NCBI RefSeq assembly: GCF_018257795.1
Contig: NZ_JAERJD010000006.1
Coordinates: 240,514-304,513 of the forward strand
Direction of reading: 5' to 3'
Length of the DNA: 64,000 nt
DNA from: Citrobacter sp. JGM124
GTDB taxonomy: Bacteria; Pseudomonadota; Gammaproteobacteria; Enterobacterales; Enterobacteriaceae
Within the stretch, counting starts at the first letter, position 1; each line of letters starts with the position of its first letter. Under the pieces are notes generated by a model, which saw nothing but the letters and a program-made list of their open reading frames with translations, made no database searches and was not told where the DNA came from. Both the position numbers and the translations under genes were made by a program. Of the stretch, positions 28,669 through 36,634 are shown in pieces.

Positions 28669-30184
28669 TCTCTTATCCACTATCCAATCCGGTAATCTCG
28701 GGGCATTTCGCACGGCCCTGCATCACAGTCAACAAGTGGCTTTTATTACCCCGCAGCCGGACGGGCAAGAACAGGCCATCACCTTTGAACAACTCAACCA
28801 ACGAGCAGATGCGTTTGGCTTAAGTTTACAGCAGTTTGCCTGGCCCATAGGCTCACGAGTCGCTATTCTGGCACGCAACTCCATTGATTATATTGTCAGC
28901 CTGTTGGGTATCATGCGTGCCGGACTGGTCGCCGTCCCGATAAATTTTCGCTTTCCGGCAGCAACCATTGAACACATTCTTGCGGACAGCGACAGCCAAC
29001 TACTACTGGGTGATGAGGATCAACTTTCCCGTGTTCATACCACATGCCCACAGATCTCTTTTGGTCGTGAATTTATCCATCCACCACAAACGGGATCCTT
29101 TTCCTGCTTCGATCCCGATCCACAAGATCTCGCTTTGCTGCTCTACACGTCTGGATCAACGGGGATACCAAAAGGGGTACGTCTTACTCATAGTAGCCAT
29201 CGTTGGGTCGTAGAAACCCGACGATCAGCCCAGGAACTGCACCATGAAAGGGTGTTGATTGCGGCCCCATTCTACCATATGAATGCACTGGCTTTAGCCC
29301 TGTTAACACTCGCAAGTCAGGTGACAACCATTTTGCTGCCACAGTTTGAAGCAGAAGCGTATGTGGCGGCCATCAGTCGTCATCGCTGTTCCTGGCTCAC
29401 CGCGGTTCCCCCCATGCTGGCCATGATTTTACAAGATAAGGCGCTGCTGGAAAAACATGACCTCTCTTCAGTTCGGGTCATTCGCATGGGTTCTGCTCCT
29501 GTCAGTAATAGTCTGTACCAGTTACTTCATCAATGGTTGCCACAGGTACGGATCATCAATGCCTATGGCACAACCGAAGGGGGACCTGTGGTATTTGCCG
29601 GGCATCCACAAGACCTGACAACACCGGAGGGCGCCCAAGGGTATCCCCACCCTGGGGTCAGTGTTCGCCTGCGCAATTCGCATGGTTTACTGGGGGACGA
29701 AGGGGTACTGGAACTGAAAAGCCCCGCATTGATGCAAGGCTATCATCAAAGACCAGATGTACGTCCCCCGTTTACCGATGATGGCTGGTATATCACGGGC
29801 GATGTTTTTCGACGTGATGCCCAGGGCTTCTTCTGGTTCATCGGACGTCACGATGACATGTTTGTCTGCGGTGGGGAAAATATCTGGCCGGGAGAGGTGG
29901 AAAAGCTCCTGGAGCGCCACCCACAAGTGCAACAAGCCTGCGTGATTGGGGTTGAAGATGCTATTAAAGGGCATAAGCCCGTCGCCTGGATTATTCCCAA
30001 ATCAGGGGAAAAAATCAGCACTCAAGGCCTGAAACAATGGGCTCTGGAATATGGCCCGGCTTATCTCCACCCACGCCATATCTGGTTTACAGACAGCTTC
30101 CCCCTGGCCGGGACCAACAAGGTTGATCGCCGGGAATTACGACATCGGGCTGAACAACGTCTTCAACAAAGAGAGCCATCATGA
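28661..30184 (+). CDS. AMP-binding acyl-CoA ligase (acyl/aryl-CoA synthetase)
   Basis: The 507-residue ANL-superfamily enzyme should activate a carboxylic acid as an acyl-adenylate and then a CoA thioester. The core motifs are all present: LLYTSGSTGIPKGV (A3), NAYGTTEGG (A5), GWYITGDVFRRDAQGFFWFIGR with DDMFVCGGENIWPGEVE (A7-A8), and the C-terminal catalytic Lys in LAGTNKVDRRELR (A10). The start MSDLLSTIQ at 28661 has GGAG upstream and overlaps the preceding gene by 8 bases; the longer frame from 28538 is an artefact of that overlap. The acid it activates is unknown. Confidence 0.9.
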   Translation: MSDLLSTIQSGNLGAFRTALHHSQQVAFITPQPDGQEQAITFEQLNQRADAFGLSLQQFAWPIGSRVAILARNSIDYIVSLLGIMRAGLVAVPINFRFPAATIEHILADSDSQLLLGDEDQLSRVHTTCPQISFGREFIHPPQTGSFSCFDPDPQDLALLLYTSGSTGIPKGVRLTHSSHRWVVETRRSAQELHHERVLIAAPFYHMNALALALLTLASQVTTILLPQFEAEAYVAAISRHRCSWLTAVPPMLAMILQDKALLEKHDLSSVRVIRMGSAPVSNSLYQLLHQWLPQVRIINAYGTTEGGPVVFAGHPQDLTTPEGAQGYPHPGVSVRLRNSHGLLGDEGVLELKSPALMQGYHQRPDVRPPFTDDGWYITGDVFRRDAQGFFWFIGRHDDMFVCGGENIWPGEVEKLLERHPQVQQACVIGVEDAIKGHKPVAWIIPKSGEKISTQGLKQWALEYGPAYLHPRHIWFTDSFPLAGTNKVDRRELRHRAEQRLQQREPS

Positions 30185-31803
30185 CCTTTAACTGGCATAA
30201 CCCTTATCTTACTCCCCGTACTCCAGTGTTCGCGCGTAACCTGGTCGCAACCTCCCATCCACTGGCAGCACAAGCCGGTAACCGCATCCTGCTTGAAGGG
30301 GGAAATGCCGTTGATGCCGCAATAGCCAGTGCCGCAACGCTCACGATTGTTGAGCCGGTATCCAATGGATTGGGGAGCGATGCTTTTGCGCTGGTGTGGG
30401 CTGACGGGGAGCTGCACGGCCTGAATGCCTCAGGTCCTGCGCCGAATGCCTGGGATCTTAGCTATTTCCGTCGTCGTTATGGGGAGGATGCACAAGGCAG
30501 GGTGAAACGTCCCGAACGCGGGTGGGATAGTGTCACCATTCCAGGGGCGGTCGCAGGATGGGAAGCACTGCATACTCGTTTTGGGAAACTGCCCTTCTCA
30601 CGTTTACTGCACAGTGCGATTGACATTGCTGAACGGGGTGTGACGCTCGCCCCTATGGTGGCAAAAAAATGGCAAGCCGCCGTACCCATCCTGGCGGAAC
30701 AACCGGGCTTTGCGGAAGCTTTTATGCCTGATGGACGGGCACCACAAACCGGGGAGCTGTTCCACTTCTCTGCTGCGGCCAGAACCTTGCGCCTGTTAGC
30801 GGACCAGGGAGCCAGAGCGTTTTATGAAGGAGAGATAGCAGAAGCCATTATTCAGTGGGCACAGAAAACGGGGGGGGCTTTGACTCTTGAGGATCTGCGT
30901 GCCTGGCGGCCTGAATGGGTGAAGCCTATTAGCCAGCAATACCGTGGTTATGAGGTACATGAAATCCCACCTAACGGCCAGGGCATTGCGGCACTCATTG
31001 CCTTGGGTATTCTGGAGCAGTTTGATGTTGCCAGTATGGCGCTGGACGGAATTGATGTTCAGCACTTGCAAATTGAAGCCATGAAACTGGCTTTTGCTGA
31101 TGTTTATCAATATGTGGCTGACCCGGGCGCCATGGACATCACCCCAGAACAGATGCTGGATAAACACTATTTACAACAGCGAGCAGCAAAAATTGATTTT
31201 ACCCGGGCTCGTCTGCCCAGTGCAGGCATGCCCCGTAGTGGTGGGACAGTTTATCTCACCACGGCTGATGAACATGGCATGATGGTGTCGTTTATCCAGT
31301 CTAACTACATGGGATTCGGCTCCGGTATCGTGGTACCTGGCTATGGTATCAGTTTACAAAACCGTGGGGCGGGTTTCTCTGGTGATCCCAAATCTGCCAA
31401 TGTTGTTTCCCCTGGCAAGCGTCCTTTCCATACCATTATTCCTGCCTTCCTGACGAAAGGAGGTCAGCCACAAATGAGTTTTGGGGTAATGGGAGGAGAT
31501 ATGCAGCCCCAGGGGCATGTTCAAACACTGGTGCGCATGCTCGATTTTCATCAGCAGCCACAAGCCGCTTGCGATGCCCCACGCTGGAAGGTTAACCGTG
31601 ATTTTACTCTCGATCTGGAAAGCCGCTTTAGCCCGGAAGTCGCCCACCAGCTACAACAGCGTGGGCACCAGCTGAAAACAGTCAATGATCCCTATATGGA
31701 CTTTGGTGCCGGGCAATTTATCTGGCGGCTTTCAGACAATACCAATCATGGCTATATTGCCGCCAGCGACAGTCGCCGGGATGGGCAAGCATTGGGTTTT
31801 TAA
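30181..31803 (+). CDS. Gamma-glutamyltransferase-family protein (cytoplasmic, YwrD-like)
   Basis: A 540-residue Ntn-hydrolase precursor of the gamma-glutamyltranspeptidase family. The predicted self-cleavage site and nucleophile is Thr356 in SGGTVYLTTADEHG, which would give a ~39-kDa large and ~20-kDa small subunit. The typical VATSHPLAAQAGNRILLEGGNAVDAAIA segment is at the N-terminus, and GGDMQPQGHVQ lies in the small subunit. Unlike periplasmic Ggt it has no signal peptide, so it should act in the cytoplasm, perhaps hydrolysing a gamma-glutamyl conjugate. It overlaps the ligase stop by 4 bases and is the last gene of the operon. A run of eight G (30870-30877) lies inside the frame. Confidence 0.88.
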   Translation: MTFNWHNPYLTPRTPVFARNLVATSHPLAAQAGNRILLEGGNAVDAAIASAATLTIVEPVSNGLGSDAFALVWADGELHGLNASGPAPNAWDLSYFRRRYGEDAQGRVKRPERGWDSVTIPGAVAGWEALHTRFGKLPFSRLLHSAIDIAERGVTLAPMVAKKWQAAVPILAEQPGFAEAFMPDGRAPQTGELFHFSAAARTLRLLADQGARAFYEGEIAEAIIQWAQKTGGALTLEDLRAWRPEWVKPISQQYRGYEVHEIPPNGQGIAALIALGILEQFDVASMALDGIDVQHLQIEAMKLAFADVYQYVADPGAMDITPEQMLDKHYLQQRAAKIDFTRARLPSAGMPRSGGTVYLTTADEHGMMVSFIQSNYMGFGSGIVVPGYGISLQNRGAGFSGDPKSANVVSPGKRPFHTIIPAFLTKGGQPQMSFGVMGGDMQPQGHVQTLVRMLDFHQQPQAACDAPRWKVNRDFTLDLESRFSPEVAHQLQQRGHQLKTVNDPYMDFGAGQFIWRLSDNTNHGYIAASDSRRDGQALGF

Positions 31804-31814
31804 CATTCCGCCTG

Positions 31815-31851
31815 ATAGCCATTAGTGGGCAGACGCTGGCCCCGTGGCTAT
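31815..31851. terminator. Imperfect hairpin between convergent operons
   Basis: ATAGCCA (31815-31821) and TGGCTAT (31845-31851) can pair around a G+C-rich loop in the 75-base gap between the GGT-like gene and the convergent unknown gene. The T-run is weak, so this is only a candidate bidirectional terminator. Confidence 0.4.
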
Positions 31852-31878
31852 TGATCTTTCATCAAGGCCAGAGCCATT

Positions 31879-32832
31879 TCAGTCATCGGTATAACCCGGG
31901 ACGGGTTCAAGCATTTTTATCTGCAATAATTCGTTATCCAGTAAAGAGCGACTTGGCATGTTTAGCACCATCGCCAGCTGATTCTGTGTCATCAGTAACC
32001 CGGACTGGGACTCCAGCTGTTTAAAATTTTCCACGTCCGCTTTCAGCCGCTCCAGCGACTCCCGGCTCAGAATATGCGGACTAAATGCCCCGGTTGTTTT
32101 CAGCGTCACCAGTCGCTGACGCAGCCGTGCGTTAGAAGCCTCGTTACGAACAAAATACCCCCTGGCGATATCATCCTCAGCCAGGCGAATATGGGTTTGT
32201 CCAAGAACAAAAACAGCCTTATTTTTCAAGTCAGCCGTCAGCATCGTGAAGTGAATATTCTCAATAAGCTGTCTATTACTGAGGTCTGATAGCAAGCTGG
32301 TTAACAATGTATCCAGATCACTGACAACCCGCCGTAGAGGGACAATATGCAGGCGAATAAAACGAGGGTCGGTTTGCTGCTGGCAAGCATAGATGGCCTC
32401 TTCAATACTGGCCAACGCTTTGCTCTTGATGTCACTGAACTGCATTAACTGACTGAATCTTACGGCTTCCAAAATAGACGTCGTTTTTTGGTCAAGGGTA
32501 TCGATTTGCCCTCCTAATGCCTCAAGCTGCTTCCCAAGCGTGTCATTCGTCTGCCGTGTCGAGAGAAGATTCACAGCCGAGAGTAACATCGCCTGCTGGG
32601 CTAACTGCCCTATCACATCTTGTTGCACCTGGTTAACGGAACGACTGAGCTCCTGCTTAATCACTTCTGACATCCCCACGCCCCCATTACCAGGAAAGAC
32701 CAGATGTTTGACAATACGCCCCCCGGCATCGCGCAGTGTTCCGCCAAAAATGCGTAATGCCCCAGATGCAATACCATCAATAATTTCAGGATCAAGGGGT
32801 AATGCTCGTTCCAGTAATGGAGAGAGGCTCAT
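31879..32832 (-). CDS. Unknown coiled-coil protein, partner of the YaaW-like gene
   Basis: I do not recognise this 317-residue protein. It starts MSLSPLLERALPLDPEIIDG. A Gly-rich stretch (GALRIFGGTLRDAGGRIVKHLVFPGNGGVG, about residues 23-52) is followed by a long helical, heptad-like region (about 53-150) and further amphipathic helices. No transmembrane segment or signal peptide is evident. It is coupled to the upstream YaaW-like gene by a 4-base overlap, so the two probably act together. The C-terminus is acidic. A function as a regulator, neutraliser or structural partner of the membrane-active neighbour is possible but unsupported. Confidence 0.7.
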   Translation of the reverse strand: MSLSPLLERALPLDPEIIDGIASGALRIFGGTLRDAGGRIVKHLVFPGNGGVGMSEVIKQELSRSVNQVQQDVIGQLAQQAMLLSAVNLLSTRQTNDTLGKQLEALGGQIDTLDQKTTSILEAVRFSQLMQFSDIKSKALASIEEAIYACQQQTDPRFIRLHIVPLRRVVSDLDTLLTSLLSDLSNRQLIENIHFTMLTADLKNKAVFVLGQTHIRLAEDDIARGYFVRNEASNARLRQRLVTLKTTGAFSPHILSRESLERLKADVENFKQLESQSGLLMTQNQLAMVLNMPSRSLLDNELLQIKMLEPVPGYTDD

Positions 32833-33497
32833 AAATTGATCTCCGAAGAAAATTGTTCTGCCATCAATCGGGCGCGAATACTGCCAACCACCAGAACCGC
32901 GGGTACCGTAACGCTATAGGCTGTTCCAGTAAAAGCGAAAATGATGCCAATAACCCCCGCCAATACCCCTAAAAATTGCCCTACCACAGGAATAGCTGCA
33001 ATAGCCCCTCTCTGAAGAATAAAACCGCCAACAGCCAACAAGGCCGGGGCCATGCCACCCACACCTCGCGCTGCCACATGATTAACCCCCATACGACGTT
33101 TTTGGTCAGCCAGAGTCTCCCGAAGAATTTTTTCAAATTCACTACGTTCAGTCTCAGAGAGCTTATTTTTATAATCGGCAATGACCTTTTCGGCGATTTT
33201 CTCTTCCGTTTTCATCAAAAGATCGTCTGGAGTATATTTTACCGCCACTTTATTGGCGACATCGGTGACAATTTGTCGATACCGAACACCACGCCTGCGT
33301 AACAGGTTCATGACACTGTCTCCCCCCATACTCTGGAGTTCCATAGTTAACTTTAACGGGCAGCGTTCAGTGCAACGAATAGAGGAGGAATGTTTACCCG
33401 AGAGTATTTCCGCCAGAAAGGCTTTTTCTTCTTCTGTGGCTTGCAGTAATAATGGATAAAGATCACCATCATCTCGGGCAAAATCGATATTTTTCAT
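32829..33497 (-). CDS. YaaW-like (UPF0174) family protein with hydrophobic C-terminal hairpins
   Basis: The 222-residue protein resembles E. coli YaaW, whose function is unknown. Shared segments are MGGDSVMNLLRRRGVRYRQI (about residues 57-76) and GTAYSVTVPAVL near the end. The N-terminal ~140 residues are helical and charged. Residues about 145-205 form two Gly/Ala-rich hydrophobic segments (GGMAPALLAVGGFI and IPVVGQFLGVLAGVIGIIFAF) separated by Gln-Arg-Gly, like a membrane hairpin. The start ATG 33497 (MKNIDFARDDGDL) is preferred to TTG 33530. It is the first gene of a two-gene unit, divergent from the lipoprotein gene. Confidence 0.8.
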   Translation of the reverse strand: MKNIDFARDDGDLYPLLLQATEEEKAFLAEILSGKHSSSIRCTERCPLKLTMELQSMGGDSVMNLLRRRGVRYRQIVTDVANKVAVKYTPDDLLMKTEEKIAEKVIADYKNKLSETERSEFEKILRETLADQKRRMGVNHVAARGVGGMAPALLAVGGFILQRGAIAAIPVVGQFLGVLAGVIGIIFAFTGTAYSVTVPAVLVVGSIRARLMAEQFSSEINL

Positions 33498-33640
33498 CTT
33501 GAGTAGACCGATTCCAGAGGTTAATACCAATAATAATTTCGTATCAGGAGGTTATAACGCTTCATACCTTCCGTATCAAATGAAAACCACGTATTATTAA
33601 TGATGCATCGCAATGCAATCTATATGGAAAGGTATTCATT

Positions 33641-34501
33641 TTGAAAAATAAAAAGCTCTCGTTAATTGCAGTAGTAACGGCATCATTAATTATGTCTGGT
33701 TGTGATAATAATGATAGCAACAACAACGCCAGCAGTGCAAAAAACGATCAGGCCTCTCAGGCTGAAGTAACAAAAAAAGCAGCTGAAGTCGCGCCTCGCA
33801 CGTACAAAGATTCAGATTTTACACAGCTTGATAGTGGGTTAAAATGCCTGAACTTATATACGGAAGTTGCAGAAAAATCTCCGGATGAAAGCTATGCCTT
33901 CTTGATAAAACCTCAAGAGCTTTCCCAGAAAAAAGATCATTTTGAACGTGCTGATTATATAAAGAGTTTAAGCGGCGAAATTGCTAATCTCCAGTCATCG
34001 GAAAAGGTTAATAAACTCTTCAGTGTCACCATTCCTAATGACGATAGAAAACTTACCCACGTTATGCTCACCCAATACATTGACGCAAATGAGCCGCATG
34101 TTTCTCGCGGCAGTGCAAAAAATGAAGGGAAACCCGGCTTTCAGATCTTACTATTCTCCCCGAGTGGTGGCTCCGGTGAATATAAAAGATATTCTTTCGA
34201 TTCAAGAAATGGATACGGTGAGACAAGTAACTGTGAGGTAGGTATTCCGGGTGGTTATGAAAGCCTGATTTTCATGCCTGTCACAGATGAGTCAATCGCC
34301 AGAAAAATCTCGAAATATGTTTCCGATGATAAGGAAAGTAAGAAATTAAGTGTAAAATACTTCATGGAAGCCAATAGTTCTAATTATGTAGGGAACGATG
34401 GTGTAAGTAACAGAATCCCATTGACTGCTGTATTCTCAAAATTAATAAAAGTACAGCTACTTTATAATGGTGAAGTTATTAATGAGTATTTAGCTGACTA
34501 A
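33641..34501 (+). CDS. Lipoprotein of unknown function
   Basis: A 286-residue protein with a lipoprotein signal peptide ending IMSGC (Cys21), followed by an Asn/Asp/Ser/Ala-rich linker to about residue 40 and a globular periplasmic domain that I do not recognise (TYKDSDFTQLDSGLKCLNLY, LIFMPVTDES). The start is a TTG at 33641 with GGAAAGG nine bases upstream; no ATG precedes the signal peptide. Codon use looks A+T-rich compared with the conserved blocks. It is divergent from the YaaW-like pair, 143 bases away, and may share control with it. Residue +2 is Asp, which in E. coli would favour inner-membrane retention. Confidence 0.8.
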   Translation: MKNKKLSLIAVVTASLIMSGCDNNDSNNNASSAKNDQASQAEVTKKAAEVAPRTYKDSDFTQLDSGLKCLNLYTEVAEKSPDESYAFLIKPQELSQKKDHFERADYIKSLSGEIANLQSSEKVNKLFSVTIPNDDRKLTHVMLTQYIDANEPHVSRGSAKNEGKPGFQILLFSPSGGSGEYKRYSFDSRNGYGETSNCEVGIPGGYESLIFMPVTDESIARKISKYVSDDKESKKLSVKYFMEANSSNYVGNDGVSNRIPLTAVFSKLIKVQLLYNGEVINEYLAD

Positions 34502-34587
34502 GACCTTAACTAAAGAGGTTATTGCCGAGGTATTAACCTTCTGGTTTTTATGATCTCAATAATCTCTATTAGATATAGTCTTATACG

Positions 34588-34630
34588 ACCAGTTACCTAC
34601 TCCTCGCACAGGTAACTGGTGACAACTTTT
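34588..34630 (+). terminator. Terminator of the lipoprotein gene
   Basis: ACCAGTTACCT (34588-34598) and AGGTAACTGGT (34610-34620) form a perfect 11-bp stem with an 11-base loop, followed by GACAACTTTTAT. The rest of the 254-base gap to the next gene shows a run of seven G near 34734-34740 and no gene. Confidence 0.65.
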
Positions 34631-34755
34631 ATTTATTAGATGGCTAATATGATTCCCCAGATAGTCATGCGGTTGCCTGACTATAAATATGGGTTTCAGA
34701 GGTGCTCGCATCAGCCCTTCCACCATGATTTCAGGGGGGGAATGTAAAGACTTGC

Positions 34756-35376
34756 CTATCTGGAAGCGTTTATTAAGGGAACATGAGGGGCAACATCTGC
34801 AGGTAAAATACCAGCCAATCGTGGATCAGCCTGAACCTCAACCTGAAAAGCATAGGGTTTAAACCCCGTACGAATATAAAATCGTAATGCACCCGGGCTA
34901 TCAAAAGTACAGGTATGAACCCAAAAACGTTTGATGGGCCGCGCCCAGGCCCGTTCAATGGCCTCAGACATCAGCGCTTTGCCTAATCCTTTGCCCGTCG
35001 CTCTACCCACCAGCCCAAAATATACCAGTTCACACTCTTCTGACTCACTAAAATCAAGTTCCAGTAAACCAATATCCTCCCCTTTGTCACATACCACGTA
35101 AATATCGACACTCTTTCGGTTAAGAATGGTGAGTAGCTCAGTGTCTGGCATCAGGAGCCGTGAAGACCATAACCATTCAGCACCCACCGCACGGTACAAT
35201 TTTCGATAATCAGCCGGTGTTGGGGAAGTTAAGGGTTCAATGGTTATCCCTTCCGGGAATTTGACTGGTTCTGTCGTGGGCTTATCATACATCTCAAGAT
35301 GCGTGACGACGGTGGCGATAAAACCAGGGGCAAGGTCAGAATAACCAAAGGGTAAAACAGACTGCTGCTCACTCAT
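34756..35376 (-). CDS. GNAT-family N-acetyltransferase
   Basis: A 206-residue acetyltransferase. The GNAT fold is seen from about residue 45 on. Motif A, the acetyl-CoA pyrophosphate loop, is GRATGKGLGKALMSEAIERA (about residues 119-138), preceded by ELVYFGLV and followed by FWVHTCTFDSPGALRFYIRTGFKPY, where the Tyr of the C-terminal part is expected to be the general acid. The start MSEQQSVLPFG at 35376 has AAGGCG upstream; the longer frame to 35466 has none. It stands alone. The substrate is unknown. Confidence 0.8.
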   Translation of the reverse strand: MSEQQSVLPFGYSDLAPGFIATVVTHLEMYDKPTTEPVKFPEGITIEPLTSPTPADYRKLYRAVGAEWLWSSRLLMPDTELLTILNRKSVDIYVVCDKGEDIGLLELDFSESEECELVYFGLVGRATGKGLGKALMSEAIERAWARPIKRFWVHTCTFDSPGALRFYIRTGFKPYAFQVEVQADPRLAGILPADVAPHVPLINASR

Positions 35377-35577
35377 AGATATCGCCTTCTTATCATCCAG
35401 TTGTTTAAATGTTGGTATTTTCCCTGCCGCCAATAACCCGTTCAGGGTGATGCTTCCTTGAAGCATGACGGATCAATGTTCCCCAAACAAGATGTGAATG
35501 GATAACCCCGTCAGCAGAACGTTCAGTTATACCATCGTAAAAAAGAAAGGGAATTAATACAGAAAAAGCAAAACAGC

Positions 35578-35611
35578 TGAAAGAAATAAGCCGCCTTATA
35601 TCAGGGCGGCT
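35578..35611 (-). terminator. Terminator of the acetoin reductase gene
   Basis: AGCCGCC (35589-35595) and GGCGGCT (35605-35611) form a 7-bp G+C-rich stem. Read leftward the tail is TATTTCTTTC. It lies about 40 bases after the SDR stop. Confidence 0.6.
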
Positions 35612-35650
35612 CAAAACACATGTTACCTGTGGAACAGATCCAGTAATCGA

Positions 35651-36430
35651 TTAACGATACACCAGACCACCATCAATCAGGATCGCCTGGCCGGTAACAT
35701 AGTCTGAATCCGGGCCTGCCAGATAAGAGACCAGACCAGCCACATCGTCAGGTGTTTCAGGACGGCCCAGTGCAATACCTTCAACAAATTTCTTATAGGT
35801 TTCACCGATTGGTGCACCAGTAACTTCGGAGAATCGTTTGTCAATTTCAGTCCACATACCGGTACCGACGATACCTGGACAATAAGCATTCACGGTAATG
35901 CCACGGCTCGCGTACTCTTTTGCGGCGGCTTGTGTCAGGGCACGTACTGCAAATTTAGTGGCTGAGTAGATACCCAGCATCGCGAAACCATCGTGTCCGG
36001 CGATGGAACAGGCATTGATAATTTTGCCTTTTTGTTCCCGTTCGATGAATTTTTTTGCCGCTGCCTGAATACCCCAAAGCGTACCCTGAACGTTGATACG
36101 CATAATGCGATCCACTTCTTCAGGGGTTACATCAGCCAGAGCATTAACCTGAGCAATACCGGCGTTATTAACGATGATATCAAACCCACCTAACTGTTTT
36201 TCAGCCTGTTCGATGGCCTCATAAACTTGTGCCCGATCTGCGATATTAGCAACAAAAGTCGCCGCCTTGCGTCCCAGAGCCCTGACTTCTTGTGCCACAG
36301 ATTCCAGTGCTTCCGCATTCATATCAACCAGCATCAGAGAGGCACCGTCTTTAGCCAGACGTAATGCAATACCGCGTCCGATTCCCTGCCCGGCACCTGT
36401 AACTAAAGCAACTTTATTTTCGATAGCCAT
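35651..36430 (-). CDS. budC: Acetoin/diacetyl reductase (2,3-butanediol dehydrogenase, SDR family)
   Basis: A 259-residue short-chain dehydrogenase close to the (S)-acetoin-forming diacetyl reductase / meso-2,3-butanediol dehydrogenase group (BudC). It shows the cofactor loop [10 protein letters not shown] (about residues 11-20), NNAGIAQ, the catalytic Ser in NACSIAGH, and YSATK with the Tyr-Lys pair. The late segment [15 protein letters not shown] is characteristic of this group. It should interconvert diacetyl, acetoin and butanediol with NADH. It is divergent from a MalT/AcoK-like activator. The budA/budB genes are not nearby. Exact stereospecificity and even substrate need testing. Confidence 0.82.
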   Translation of the reverse strand: MAIENKVALVTGAGQGIGRGIALRLAKDGASLMLVDMNAEALESVAQEVRALGRKAATFVANIADRAQVYEAIEQAEKQLGGFDIIVNNAGIAQVNALADVTPEEVDRIMRINVQGTLWGIQAAAKKFIEREQKGKIINACSIAGHDGFAMLGIYSATKFAVRALTQAAAKEYASRGITVNAYCPGIVGTGMWTEIDKRFSEVTGAPIGETYKKFVEGIALGRPETPDDVAGLVSYLAGPDSDYVTGQAILIDGGLVYR

Positions 36431-36510
36431 AATCTGTATTCACCTCATTCTGATTAAATATTTGGTATTAAGCTTCGGCTTTATATGGGTATTACTCTAT
36501 AAGTGTCGCT

Positions 36511-36550
36511 CCAGATAGCCTACCCCCCTTATGGGGGGTATACTGTCTGG
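36511..36550. promoter_or_regulatory. 40-base interrupted dyad between budC-like and acoK-like genes
   Basis: The inner arms TACCCCCC (36521-36528) and GGGGGGTA (36533-36540) flank TTAT. The outer arms CCAGA (36511-36515) and TCTGG (36546-36550) extend the symmetry. It lies 80 bases upstream of the reductase ATG and 85 upstream of the regulator ATG, so a shared operator is likely. The C6/G6 arms are unusual. Confidence 0.55.
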
Positions 36551-36634
36551 TAGAGCACGAATTGGGTAAAACAGGCTGTCACTTTATTGATTTTGACTGC
36601 TCCAAAAACCAGTAGTATTGAAAGGAGTAGCGGG

